In this document: one piece after another, positions 18,333 to 26,419 of the stretch
Position numbering within the stretch: the first letter of the stretch is position 1
How the letters are laid out: each line of letters begins with the position of its first letter
Origin: Shewanella canadensis
GTDB lineage: Bacteria > Pseudomonadota > Gammaproteobacteria > Enterobacterales > Shewanellaceae
Direction: 5' to 3'
Assembly: GCF_003966225.1 (NCBI RefSeq)
Contig: NZ_RXNU01000005.1
Location: 62,001-126,000, forward strand
DNA: 64,000 nt
The notes under the pieces: model-generated
What the model was told of the DNA's origin: nothing
Database searches by the model: none
What the model saw: the letters and a program-made list of their open reading frames with translations, nothing else
Position numbers and translations under genes: made by a program

Positions 18333-19523
18333 TTACTCCTTCTCTTCCATCGCTAACTGAGTCTCACTCTCTTCAGAATCATCCTCTTGTAGTATCTTAT
18401 CTTCAGGCAGGGCCAGTTGCATCCCTTCTATCGGATAATCGAGTGCGGAGGTGATTATGTTCATCCCTTGCTCAAGCCCCTCGGATATAACGACTTCGGC
18501 CCCAAACTGGCGAATGATGTTAACCGGCTTGTATCGTAATTTTTTCTCATCGTCCAATACTGCGATCTGTCCATTCACGATAAGGTGTCTTGGGACTACG
18601 GCGACATTTCCGGCTTCATTCCCGTCAATATTTGCGGTGACGTAGGTGCCGTATCTAAGCTCACTCTTATCTGACTTTAGCCCATAAGGGTCAATGACTT
18701 CGGCAACCAGATAGGTCATGCGGCTGCGACTATCGATAACGCCTTCGCTACGAACTATGGTTCCTGTCCACTCCTGCTTCTCTCCACCGAGATTGGCAAC
18801 CAAACTGACTTTGGCGTCTTTACCTTTTTTGATCAGATATTGAAGTTCTTTATCTGCAAGGGGCAGGCGTACTTCTGCATTATCTGTGTTTAATACTTTA
18901 CCCAGTGGGGTGCCTTTACTCACATATGAGCCTAAACCGATATTTCTGCTTTCGATAAGTGCATCATAAGGGGCCTTAATGATGGTTCGCTCTACGTTTC
19001 GCAGTGCGCGCTTAAGGCCCGCTTCAGAGGAGTTGAGTTTAGCTATCTCCTGCGCTAGCTGAGGCTTTCGAAGGCTAAGTTCAGTCGGTACGCCATCCTT
19101 GATGCGCTTCCACTCCTCTTCGGCTACCTTACCGTAGGCTTTTTCCTGAACCAGTGTCGCTCTGGCCGATGCCAGATTAGCTTCAGCATCGATAAGGTCG
19201 GCGTCATAATCACTGGAGTCAATTTTGGCCAGAACCGTGCCTTTCTTAACAAATCCACCTCGTACAAAGCTTTGCGACAGAAAGACTATCTCACCGTTAA
19301 CTTGCGAAACCAGCTCTGTTTCATATTTAGCACTGACTATACCGTAGGAGTTAACAGAGAATGTCATAGGTTTAATTTCGACCTGCTTGACGGCGACTAA
19401 TGGGGTATTGTCAACCGCCTCTTTCTCTTCTGGTGGCTTCTTCAGTGCCGACATCGTTACGAATCCGCCGATCCCAATGGATAATACGACGATAGGCAAA
19501 ATAATCTGTTTTTTTGTAGCCAC
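18333..19523 (-). CDS. RND efflux periplasmic adaptor (membrane fusion protein)
   Basis: HlyD/AcrA-type adaptor bridging the adjacent RND pump and an outer-membrane channel. After one N-terminal hydrophobic segment (IILPIVVLSIGIGGF) come the lipoyl-like halves (KKGTVLAKIDSSDYDADL and TIIKAPYDALIESRNIGLGSYVSKG) separated by a coiled-coil hairpin, then beta-barrel and membrane-proximal domains. The GTG at 19523 was chosen as start because AGAGGAAG lies five bases upstream; a longer frame from ATG at 19577 lacks a ribosome binding site. The tail is acidic (about 15 Glu/Asp-rich residues). It is the first gene of the two-gene pump operon. Confidence 0.9.
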   Translation of the reverse strand: MATKKQIILPIVVLSIGIGGFVTMSALKKPPEEKEAVDNTPLVAVKQVEIKPMTFSVNSYGIVSAKYETELVSQVNGEIVFLSQSFVRGGFVKKGTVLAKIDSSDYDADLIDAEANLASARATLVQEKAYGKVAEEEWKRIKDGVPTELSLRKPQLAQEIAKLNSSEAGLKRALRNVERTIIKAPYDALIESRNIGLGSYVSKGTPLGKVLNTDNAEVRLPLADKELQYLIKKGKDAKVSLVANLGGEKQEWTGTIVRSEGVIDSRSRMTYLVAEVIDPYGLKSDKSELRYGTYVTANIDGNEAGNVAVVPRHLIVNGQIAVLDDEKKLRYKPVNIIRQFGAEVVISEGLEQGMNIITSALDYPIEGMQLALPEDKILQEDDSEESETQLAMEEKE

Positions 19524-19876
19524 GAACACTTCCTCTTGTTGAAGCCAGTTTTTTATTATTAACTCTTGTAAACACATACGTTTAACTTTGTATCTGCTAC
19601 AGAATTAGGCGAAAGAATAGATCTAATTCGACATGTTAAATGATCTGGGTCAATGTTACCTGCGGATTGTGTAAAAATGTATGTCAACTTTATGAAATTT
19701 ATGTCAATCAGCAGTGGGAGTCGCGTTAGCTGTTGAAAATCTGGGGCTATTTTTAATGGGGGGGAGGCAAAGTCATCTGTCTAGATCACGACTAAATGTT
19801 AAACCTATATGTTGAAAGCAATATGTTAGAAGTTCTGTGAAGGGAAGAATTTAAGAGAGATCTACGCTGTCTTCAA

Positions 19877-19910
19877 TAAAAAGAGGGCTCCAGAGTATGA
19901 AGCCCTTAAA
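19877..19910 (-). terminator. Intrinsic terminator after the DUF4382 lipoprotein gene
   Basis: On the minus strand the stem AGGGCT (19902-19907 reversed) pairs with AGCCCT (19884-19889 reversed) around an 11-base loop and is followed by CTTTTTATT. It starts about ten bases after the stop codon of the gene ending at 19918. Confidence 0.7.
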
Positions 19911-19917
19911 CAGTGAA

Positions 19918-20916
19918 TTATCCGCCGTGTCTGCCGCCACCATGATGGCCGCCATTACCGTTACCGCACTCATGAACGGTCTGTTGCCCGCCCTGAGAAC
20001 CTGTCTCTATGGTGATAGAACCGGAATCCTTAAACATCACAAACGGACCACTACTGATATCATCCAAGATTGGATCATCCAGATGCCCTAAACAGGTGTA
20101 ACCCATTCGGTACTCACCAGAAGGCAGATATCCCATGGCGAAATGCCAGTTACCGTCAATATCTTGCATCATCGGGCTCACCGCCGAAGGTGCAGTAAGT
20201 CCGCTTGGAGGCGTGGCTCCCATATCGGCCATCTGACCTATACCAGTGACGGTACTAGGGTAGAGATAGGCTAAATGGGTAAACTGTCCGCCGGTAGGGG
20301 TTAAGCTTGAGTAAGTTGTTTCGCAGTCAGCTACCCATTGCGGGTCGACTTCGCCTATCAAGTGGCCCATATAACGGTTGTCTACACTCCACATACCTTG
20401 ATGATTTAATTCATATTGGCCTTGATGGTATGAAAGCCCTCGATAGAGATCGATCTCCATAGTGAGCGAAAGATGCTGCCCTGCGATCAGTTCGAAATCA
20501 TGGACCGGTAGGTGTCCATCTGTCACATGCAGACCGTGGCGCCCCTGACCATCCTCTATGTAACAACCCTGATTGCCATCACCCTGATGAATCGTAATAT
20601 AGGCATCGTGATAATTACCCTCTGGCAGGTCAATGCCTGAAACCACCATATGACTATCCATACCCTGATAATCGAGCAGATTAAATGCCATATCTTGCAG
20701 GTCGTGTCTGTGTATAACACCTGCAGCATCGGTCATCACCAGCTCATTCAAGACCATGCCTAAATGTGAAACGCCAGACATGGGCGAGTCGGAGATAGCT
20801 AATGATAACTTAGCTGTTGGTAACACAGTTTCTTTTTCAGGATCGGAGCTGTCACTTCCGCAGGCGCTAACCAGCAGCAATGAGGATAGCAATATGAGTG
20901 CTTTATTAGTGTTCAT
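19918..20916 (-). CDS. DUF4382-family lipoprotein
   Basis: Predicted exported lipoprotein of 332 aa with the lipobox LVSAC near residue 19. The N-terminal half, from AKLSLAISDSPMSGVSHLGM onward, matches the DUF4382 pattern of secreted proteins with an SDSP motif; the function of that family is unknown. The C terminus is rich in Gly and His (GNGGHHGGGRHGG), which could bind metal. It is monocistronic, with a terminator after the stop and a perfect FNR-type box 58 bases upstream, so induction at low oxygen is predicted. Confidence 0.8.
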   Translation of the reverse strand: MNTNKALILLSSLLLVSACGSDSSDPEKETVLPTAKLSLAISDSPMSGVSHLGMVLNELVMTDAAGVIHRHDLQDMAFNLLDYQGMDSHMVVSGIDLPEGNYHDAYITIHQGDGNQGCYIEDGQGRHGLHVTDGHLPVHDFELIAGQHLSLTMEIDLYRGLSYHQGQYELNHQGMWSVDNRYMGHLIGEVDPQWVADCETTYSSLTPTGGQFTHLAYLYPSTVTGIGQMADMGATPPSGLTAPSAVSPMMQDIDGNWHFAMGYLPSGEYRMGYTCLGHLDDPILDDISSGPFVMFKDSGSITIETGSQGGQQTVHECGNGNGGHHGGGRHGG

Positions 20917-20973
20917 TGTAGGGCCGATATTATATGAATTTTCCTAATGCTACTCCTTTGTAGGTAGTCATTG

Positions 20974-20987
20974 TTGATCTCGATCAA
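20974..20987. promoter_or_regulatory. FNR/EtrA-type box upstream of the DUF4382 gene
   Basis: TTGATCTCGATCAA is a perfect match to the FNR consensus TTGAT-N4-ATCAA. Its near edge is 58 bases from the start codon at 20916, a distance compatible with class II activation. Confidence 0.75.
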
Positions 20988-21121
20988 TTGCTGCTTAAAT
21001 GTTGGCCATGTTTCGACTAAGGTCTAGTTGTGAGTACTCTTGAGAGTGTTGCGGTGGTGAGACTAATAGTAAATCACGGTTAGCTGAAAGAAGTTGAATC
21101 AAGTATACGCTTTGCCTGTTA

Positions 21122-21135
21122 TTGATCTGTGTCAA
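21122..21135. promoter_or_regulatory. Near-consensus FNR-type box
   Basis: TTGATCTGTGTCAA differs from the consensus palindrome at one position. It lies about 205 bases from the DUF4382 start and 240 bases from the HMA-like gene, so its target is unclear. Confidence 0.4.
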
Positions 21136-21375
21136 AATCGAGTCAATGCGGTTAAATATTTGTTCTTTTCTGTGAGATGATGACTGGGTGTTCTATTATT
21201 GGAGTCAGTAGTAAGAAGCAATGAAGCTTATACAGACTTGTTAGGCTGTAATGTCATAGAGGATAGAGTTGATCTCTTTTCGATAGCAGATACATTTTGG
21301 CTTTATAGGTTGCTTCAAAATAACAATAAAATCAGTTGTTTCTATTAGAACTAATTGTTGAATGAGGAATTTCAA

Positions 21376-21750
21376 ATGAGTGATTTAGACCACAGAGGCG
21401 GTGTTAAAGAAGTTAACCTTGTTGTCAGACATCTGAAATTAGAGGGGATCACTGCTGAGAATAAGCAAGTTATCATAGATGAGATCGATCAGATTATTGG
21501 TATCGATAGTGTCTCTTATGATGATGAATCGTCCACGTTAAATGTTGCCTACGATGCGACGCATTGCAACTTGGATGGCATTGAGGAGCATCTGGAGGCC
21601 CATGGTGCCGAGGTGTCCCACGGCTGGTGGACTCGATTTAAAGAGGGCTATTACAAGTACGTCGATCAAAACGTCAAAGACAACGATGAAATTGAGCCTG
21701 TTCCCCGCAACTCGCTACCAAAAACATTACCTGGTAGTAAGAAGCATTAG
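21376..21750 (+). CDS. HMA-like (heavy-metal-associated fold) small protein without CxxC
   Basis: A soluble 124 aa protein. Residues 1-75 follow the ferredoxin-like beta-alpha-beta pattern of HMA domains (VNLVVRHLKLEG, IDSVSYDDESSTLNVAYD, GIEEHLEAHGAEV). The metal-binding CxxC of true copper chaperones is absent, so it may be a structural relative rather than a metal carrier. The basic tail ends in GSKKH. The start at 21376 is preferred over 21355 because GAGG lies eight bases upstream. It is close to the Cus operon but separated by its own promoter region. Confidence 0.65.
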   Translation: MSDLDHRGGVKEVNLVVRHLKLEGITAENKQVIIDEIDQIIGIDSVSYDDESSTLNVAYDATHCNLDGIEEHLEAHGAEVSHGWWTRFKEGYYKYVDQNVKDNDEIEPVPRNSLPKTLPGSKKH

Positions 21751-22007
21751 ATTTTATGGGAATAAGATTAAACCTGATGCTATTTAATAGCGACTTTCTA
21801 TAATCTTCTTCCCCCATTAAATGTGGTTATGTTTCAACTAAAGCTGATATTACCTCTATCAGCTTTAGTTTGTATTGCTGGTTATAAACACTCCTGAGCG
21901 GTCATATCTTTATATCTATCGGTATAATTCAAGCTTGCACTGTCATGATGTTGAGATTATGCTTGCGTTAGTTTATTCATTAATCACCTTAAGATTTGGT
22001 ATTCGAC

Positions 22008-22379
22008 GTGACTCTAAGTAAGAGAAACATGTTAGCTGTTGTGCTTCTACTGTTGGCCTTTATCGGTCAAGCAGTTGCGGCTGCCAGCATTCCTTGCCAA
22101 ATGAATATGCAGATCACCTCACCATCCCACCTTATGAATATGGACAGCGGTGCTCAATTGACTCATGGTGATATGGACGCTTCAAGCCAATCCGGTGAAT
22201 GTGATGACTGTGACCTGATCTGTACTTGCCCTATGAGTGGGTGTGCTTCGATGGTATTAATCACTAATTTAACACCGTCTGACTCAGTAAAAGCTTCATC
22301 GTTGCAGATTGTATCAAACGATTTTTCTATTCAAGATCCCTATCCGACTAACAACTATCGCCCTCCGATGGCCTGCTAA
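22008..22379 (+). CDS. Small secreted Cys/Met-rich protein upstream of the Cus operon
   Basis: About 123 aa with a signal peptide (SKRNMLAVVLLLLAFIGQAV, cleavage expected after AAA). The mature part is rich in Met, His, Asp and Cys, including CDDCDLICTCPMSGC. This composition and its position before a copper-type efflux operon suggest a periplasmic copper or silver binder, but I do not recognise a named family. The start is uncertain: GTG at 22008 gives a good signal peptide, while TTG at 21996 and ATG at 22029 are alternatives without better ribosome binding sites. Confidence 0.6.
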   Translation: MTLSKRNMLAVVLLLLAFIGQAVAAASIPCQMNMQITSPSHLMNMDSGAQLTHGDMDASSQSGECDDCDLICTCPMSGCASMVLITNLTPSDSVKASSLQIVSNDFSIQDPYPTNNYRPPMAC

Positions 22380-22699
22380 TACAGGATAGAACTGTCTTCA
22401 TTTTGACCGTTCTTTCTATTTGTTTTCTGTATTTTAGCGGGAGATTCACACTCCCAAATTATGATTTTTGATGTATCGACATCGGCTCTGATCTTATATC
22501 TATGGTACTCGGTAAGAGGACTTTTATATGCAGAACCAATTTCGACAGTAAGCATGTATTGAAGTAACTAAACCGATTGGTATTAGTGGTACTACTTCAA
22601 TCTTTGAAGCTCTGTTGTATCTGGTTCTAGTCTGTATAAATGCCTTGCACTTACTCCATTTAGATATTTTCCCCGATCAGAGGTCCCCAGGGGGATATT
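22380..22699. other. Intergenic region before the Cus operon
   Basis: No gene is supported. A weak hairpin GGGAG/CTCCC (22439-22455) may end the preceding transcript. The promoter of the DUF411-cusCBA operon should be here, but no metal-regulator operator could be recognised with confidence. Confidence 0.4.
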
Positions 22700-23221
22700 A
22701 TGCTTTCTTATAAAACACTTACAATGCTGGTCGCTGCTATTAGTGTACCGATATTCATTACAGCTTGTACCGATCCAACTAATGGTCCGGCCCGAACTGC
22801 AAACTCTACTCAACAAGTTCAACCTCCGGTTTTAACCGTATATAAGAGTGCCTCATGTGGTTGCTGTGGTATGTGGGCGACAAACATGGACACTAACGGC
22901 TTTAAAACTATCTCGGTTAATCGGGACAATCTCACAGGCTTTAAAGCCTCAAAAGGAATTCAGCCCAGATACCAGTCCTGTCATACGGCTCTTTCCAGAG
23001 AGGGCTTTGTGTTTGAGGGACATGTTCCCGCAAAATTTATTAAGCAATTCCTCGAAGAGAAACCAGAAGGCGCTATAGGGCTGAGTGTCCCAGGCATGCC
23101 AGTGGGAAGTCCCGGCATGGAGCAGGGAGATCAATTCATGCCTTATAAGGTGGTTTTACTGAGAGCGGATGGCTCTGTCAGCAACTATGCTGAAGTGAAC
23201 TCGCTGAAGGAGCAGTATTGA
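22700..23221 (+). CDS. DUF411-family metal-binding lipoprotein
   Basis: Exported lipoprotein of 173 aa with lipobox ITAC at about residue 23. The mature domain shows the DUF411 pattern: thioredoxin-like beginning LTVYKSASCGCCGMW, then QSCHTA and GHVPAKFIKQFLEEKPEGAIGLSVPGMPVGSPGME. Family members are found with copper resistance genes and are thought to bind copper; the Cys and Met residues visible here fit that. Its stop codon overlaps the start of the outer-membrane channel gene (TGATG), so it is the first gene of the efflux operon. Confidence 0.85.
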   Translation: MLSYKTLTMLVAAISVPIFITACTDPTNGPARTANSTQQVQPPVLTVYKSASCGCCGMWATNMDTNGFKTISVNRDNLTGFKASKGIQPRYQSCHTALSREGFVFEGHVPAKFIKQFLEEKPEGAIGLSVPGMPVGSPGMEQGDQFMPYKVVLLRADGSVSNYAEVNSLKEQY

Positions 23222-24660
23222 TGAAACAACTATCAATTCTTAAGGTTTTACCTTTGATTTTTCTAATCTTTTTGTTTGTCGAACTTTGTATTCAGACTGT
23301 TCAGGGAGCTGAGGTTAAATCGATAAAGCACGCCGGTTTCACACTCGAGATGGCCGTTAAGTCGGCTCAGCGAAATGATCCCTGGCTAGCGGGTAATCGG
23401 CATACTCAGGATGCTTACCAATCAAAAAGTATCGCCGCCGGAACCTTGCCGGATCCTAAGGTTAATATCGGCCTGGCGAATATGCCTCTGGATACTTTTG
23501 ATTTTGGTCAGGAAGGCATGACTCAATTTAAGGTGGGCGTATCACAGATGTTCCCTCGCGGAGAGAGTTTGGCGCTCAGACAGCAGCAACTAGAGTTAAT
23601 CGCCGGTCAGTATCCGTTTCAAAGAGAAGATCGTAAGGCCAAAATTGCCGTTACGACCGGGCAACTTTGGTTGGATGTGTACAAGGCTCAGGAGAGTATT
23701 GCCTTAATCGAGAGTAATCGAGCCCTTTTCGATCAGCTGTCCGATATCGCTCAGGCGAGTTATTCCGCTGCCCTCGGGAAATCCAGACAGCAAGATATTG
23801 TCAGGGCTCAGCTCGAGGTGACGCGCATAGATGATCGCCTTAATGTGCTTGAGCAGCAGTTGGACACGGGCACGCAGCGATTGTCTCAATGGACAAGCCA
23901 CTATTTTGTTGGGGATTTTGTTGGGGAGTTCTCCAACGACACTCGGCTCGATAGCAGTGGGGGAGATGTGAAATTGGCAACCCCACTACCCGCAATCTAT
24001 CTGCTTCATCCCGAGTTGTATGTCGAACGGCAGCTGCAACCACAAACTTTGTTTGAGTATTTTTCTCATCACCCCTCTGTCGATGCTATCGAAAAAAGTA
24101 TTCAGGCGAGTAGTAAAGGCATTGAGCTGTCGAAACAGAAGTTCAAACCTGAGTGGGGAGTGAATGCGGGTTACGGCTACAGAGCAGATGATGCTATGGG
24201 CAACGAACGCGCCGATCTTTTTACGATAGGAGTGAGCTTCGACCTGCCGCTTTTCACTTCTGATAAACAGGACAGGGAAGTCCAGGCGGCAGTATCTCAG
24301 ACCGAGTCGGTTAAGACTCGTAAATGGCTTCGTCTCAGAGAGATGATGGCGGCATTCGGCGCCACAAAGGCGCAGCTTTTAAGACTTGATCAACGTCAGC
24401 ATCGCTATCGGACCGAACTATTGCCTCAAATGAAAGATCAATCGGATGCATCCCTGTCAGCCTATACCAGTGATGATGGTGATTTTGCCGAAGTGGTGCG
24501 TGCCTTAATCGCAGAATTAAACGCACAGCTTGATGATCTCAGTATCGATGTCGATATTCAAAAAACAAAACTTCAATTGAATTACTTCCTTATGACCAAC
24601 CCCGATCAGATTATCTTGAGTGATAACGGTGTTATGGAAAGTGATGGAGACAAAAAATGA
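23221..24660 (+). CDS. TolC-family outer-membrane channel of the Cus-type efflux system
   Basis: Outer-membrane efflux protein, 479 aa, forming the exit duct for the CusBA pump. A signal peptide covers about residues 1-30. The mature protein has long helical segments with the duplicated outer-membrane efflux domain layout (FTLEMAVKSAQRNDPWL near residue 40, and a second unit from IEKSIQASSKGIELSKQKF near 290). The ATG at 23221 overlaps the previous stop by one base, and its own end overlaps cusB by four bases (ATGA), so translation is coupled along the operon. It corresponds to CusC/CzcC by position. Confidence 0.88.
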   Translation: MKQLSILKVLPLIFLIFLFVELCIQTVQGAEVKSIKHAGFTLEMAVKSAQRNDPWLAGNRHTQDAYQSKSIAAGTLPDPKVNIGLANMPLDTFDFGQEGMTQFKVGVSQMFPRGESLALRQQQLELIAGQYPFQREDRKAKIAVTTGQLWLDVYKAQESIALIESNRALFDQLSDIAQASYSAALGKSRQQDIVRAQLEVTRIDDRLNVLEQQLDTGTQRLSQWTSHYFVGDFVGEFSNDTRLDSSGGDVKLATPLPAIYLLHPELYVERQLQPQTLFEYFSHHPSVDAIEKSIQASSKGIELSKQKFKPEWGVNAGYGYRADDAMGNERADLFTIGVSFDLPLFTSDKQDREVQAAVSQTESVKTRKWLRLREMMAAFGATKAQLLRLDQRQHRYRTELLPQMKDQSDASLSAYTSDDGDFAEVVRALIAELNAQLDDLSIDVDIQKTKLQLNYFLMTNPDQIILSDNGVMESDGDKK

Positions 24661-26408
24661 GCAAAAATATAAACGTATTTGGTTTATTGGTTTTAGGTGT
24701 GGCTCTAGGTGCTGTTGGCACATTTTCCTATTTAAGCTTGAGTGGTTCTGGCGCAGATACTCAGCATTCGGTGTCGGCCGCTCAAGATGAGCCCCTCTAT
24801 TGGGTTGCCCCTATGGATCCCAATTACACGTCCGATAAACCCGGAAAGTCGCCCATGGGCATGGATCTGATCCCTGTCTACAAGAAGGAGCTGGGGGGCA
24901 TAGATGCTGGACCCGGAACCATAATGATCTCGCCCGAAGTGGTCAATAATCTGGGAGTTCGCACGGCCAAAGTTGAGCTGGGCTTACTGCACACGAAAAT
25001 CGAGACCGTGGGCTATGTGAAATATGATGAAGACCAGCTGATCCATGTTCACCCCAGAGTCGAAGGTTGGATAGAAAAGCTCTATGTTAAAGCCGCCGGT
25101 GATCGGGTCACAGTGGGTCAACCATTGTATGAGATCTATTCTCCGGCGCTCGTCAATGCCCAGGAGGAGTATCTGCTTGCACTGGATAGAAATAATTCAC
25201 GCTTGATTCAGGCATCCCGAAACAGATTGAAGGCCCTGCAGCTACCCAAAAATGCCATCACCGAATTAAAGAGAAGCAGAAAGGTTAAGCAAAACATTAC
25301 CTTCTTCGCTCCGCAAGGTGGCGTTGTCGACAATCTTAATATTCGCGAAGGATTTTTTGTTAAACCCGGCAATACCTTGCTCTCTATCGGTAGCTTAGAT
25401 CAGGTATGGGTTGATGCTGAAATTTTCGAGCGTCAATCATCTCTGGTATCGACAGGTCTGGCGGTAAGCATGACGCTGGATTACCTGCCCGGAAAAATTT
25501 GGCAGGGCAAGGTCGACTACGTTTATCCCACCTTAGATGGTAAGACCCGCACCCTTAGGGTGAGGTTGCGCTTCGATAACACACAATGGGAGCTCAAACC
25601 CAACATGTTTGCTCAGGTGACCATTCATGCCAAGGGTGAAGAGGTGTTGCTGGTGCCAAAAGAAGCCATCATTCGTACTGGCAGCTCGGATCGTGTGGTG
25701 CTTGCTCTCGGTGAAGGCCGTTATAAGTCGATCGCCGTGAAGGTTGGCCGCTACGATGAGAAATTTGCCGAAATTCTATCCGGCGTCTCCGCAGGTGACA
25801 TTGTCGCTTCATCTGCACAGTTCCTGCTCGATTCAGAGTCCAGTAAGACCTCTGATTTTAAACGCATGAATAGCCAGGATGAAGATGAAAACCCGGCTCC
25901 CTCAACTGTATGGGTAGAGGCCAGCATCAATAGCCTGATGGCGGGACATCGTATGCTGAACATGGATCATCAAGCCATCGCCGAATGGGACTGGCCCGCG
26001 ATGACCATGGACTTTACCGTCGCTGACTCGGTCGACTTTTCTGCATTACAACCAGGATTAACCCTGCATGTCGAGCTTAGCAAGTCTGCCGATGGCAACG
26101 TCGAGGTCGTGATGATACATATTCCTGACGGCGATATATCTCAAGGTAGTGACTCAGACAATAGCGCCACCACTTCGGGTGTCGTTAACTCGGTGATGGT
26201 CGATCACAGAATGGTCAATATCAGTAGTGGCCCGATAGAAAAATGGAACCGCCCTGCGGCAGAGGTGAACTTTATGGTGAGTGATGCGGTGGACATGTCG
26301 GTATTTAAAGTCGGAGCCAAGCTTCACTTCACCTTCGAGGCCAGTGACGGTCAATTTATCATCACCACAATCAAGCCCATGCAGATGTCTGACATCAGCG
26401 GTGAATAA
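24657..26408 (+). CDS. cusB: CusB-type periplasmic adaptor with two C-terminal CusF-like domains
   Basis: Adaptor of a heavy-metal RND pump, 583 aa, longer than the roughly 400 aa of E. coli CusB. After an N-terminal anchor helix comes a heavy-metal-binding segment (YWVAPMDPNYTSDKPGKSP, then GMDLIPVY, about residues 46-72). The adaptor core with lipoyl, barrel and proximal domains runs to about residue 410. Two CusF-like units follow. The first (about 420-480) keeps His, Trp and two Met in DHQAIAEWDWPAMTMDF, the ligands used by CusF for Cu(I)/Ag(I). The second (about 500-575) reads PIEKWNRPAAEVNF and lacks them. It is translationally coupled to the channel gene. Confidence 0.92.
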   Translation: MSKNINVFGLLVLGVALGAVGTFSYLSLSGSGADTQHSVSAAQDEPLYWVAPMDPNYTSDKPGKSPMGMDLIPVYKKELGGIDAGPGTIMISPEVVNNLGVRTAKVELGLLHTKIETVGYVKYDEDQLIHVHPRVEGWIEKLYVKAAGDRVTVGQPLYEIYSPALVNAQEEYLLALDRNNSRLIQASRNRLKALQLPKNAITELKRSRKVKQNITFFAPQGGVVDNLNIREGFFVKPGNTLLSIGSLDQVWVDAEIFERQSSLVSTGLAVSMTLDYLPGKIWQGKVDYVYPTLDGKTRTLRVRLRFDNTQWELKPNMFAQVTIHAKGEEVLLVPKEAIIRTGSSDRVVLALGEGRYKSIAVKVGRYDEKFAEILSGVSAGDIVASSAQFLLDSESSKTSDFKRMNSQDEDENPAPSTVWVEASINSLMAGHRMLNMDHQAIAEWDWPAMTMDFTVADSVDFSALQPGLTLHVELSKSADGNVEVVMIHIPDGDISQGSDSDNSATTSGVVNSVMVDHRMVNISSGPIEKWNRPAAEVNFMVSDAVDMSVFKVGAKLHFTFEASDGQFIITTIKPMQMSDISGE

Positions 26409-26419
26409 AGGAGATCAAA

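Larger units (their letters stand above)
20917..21375. other. Divergent intergenic region with FNR-type boxes
   Basis: No gene is supported. It holds the promoters of the DUF4382 gene (left) and the HMA-like gene (right), one perfect FNR box at 20974-20987 and a near match at 21122-21135. Confidence 0.6.

Noticed and set aside
19640..19655. FNR-like sequence (ATGATCTGGGTCAA) upstream of the RND adaptor gene
   Set aside because: Two mismatches to the consensus and over 110 bases from the start; too weak to annotate.
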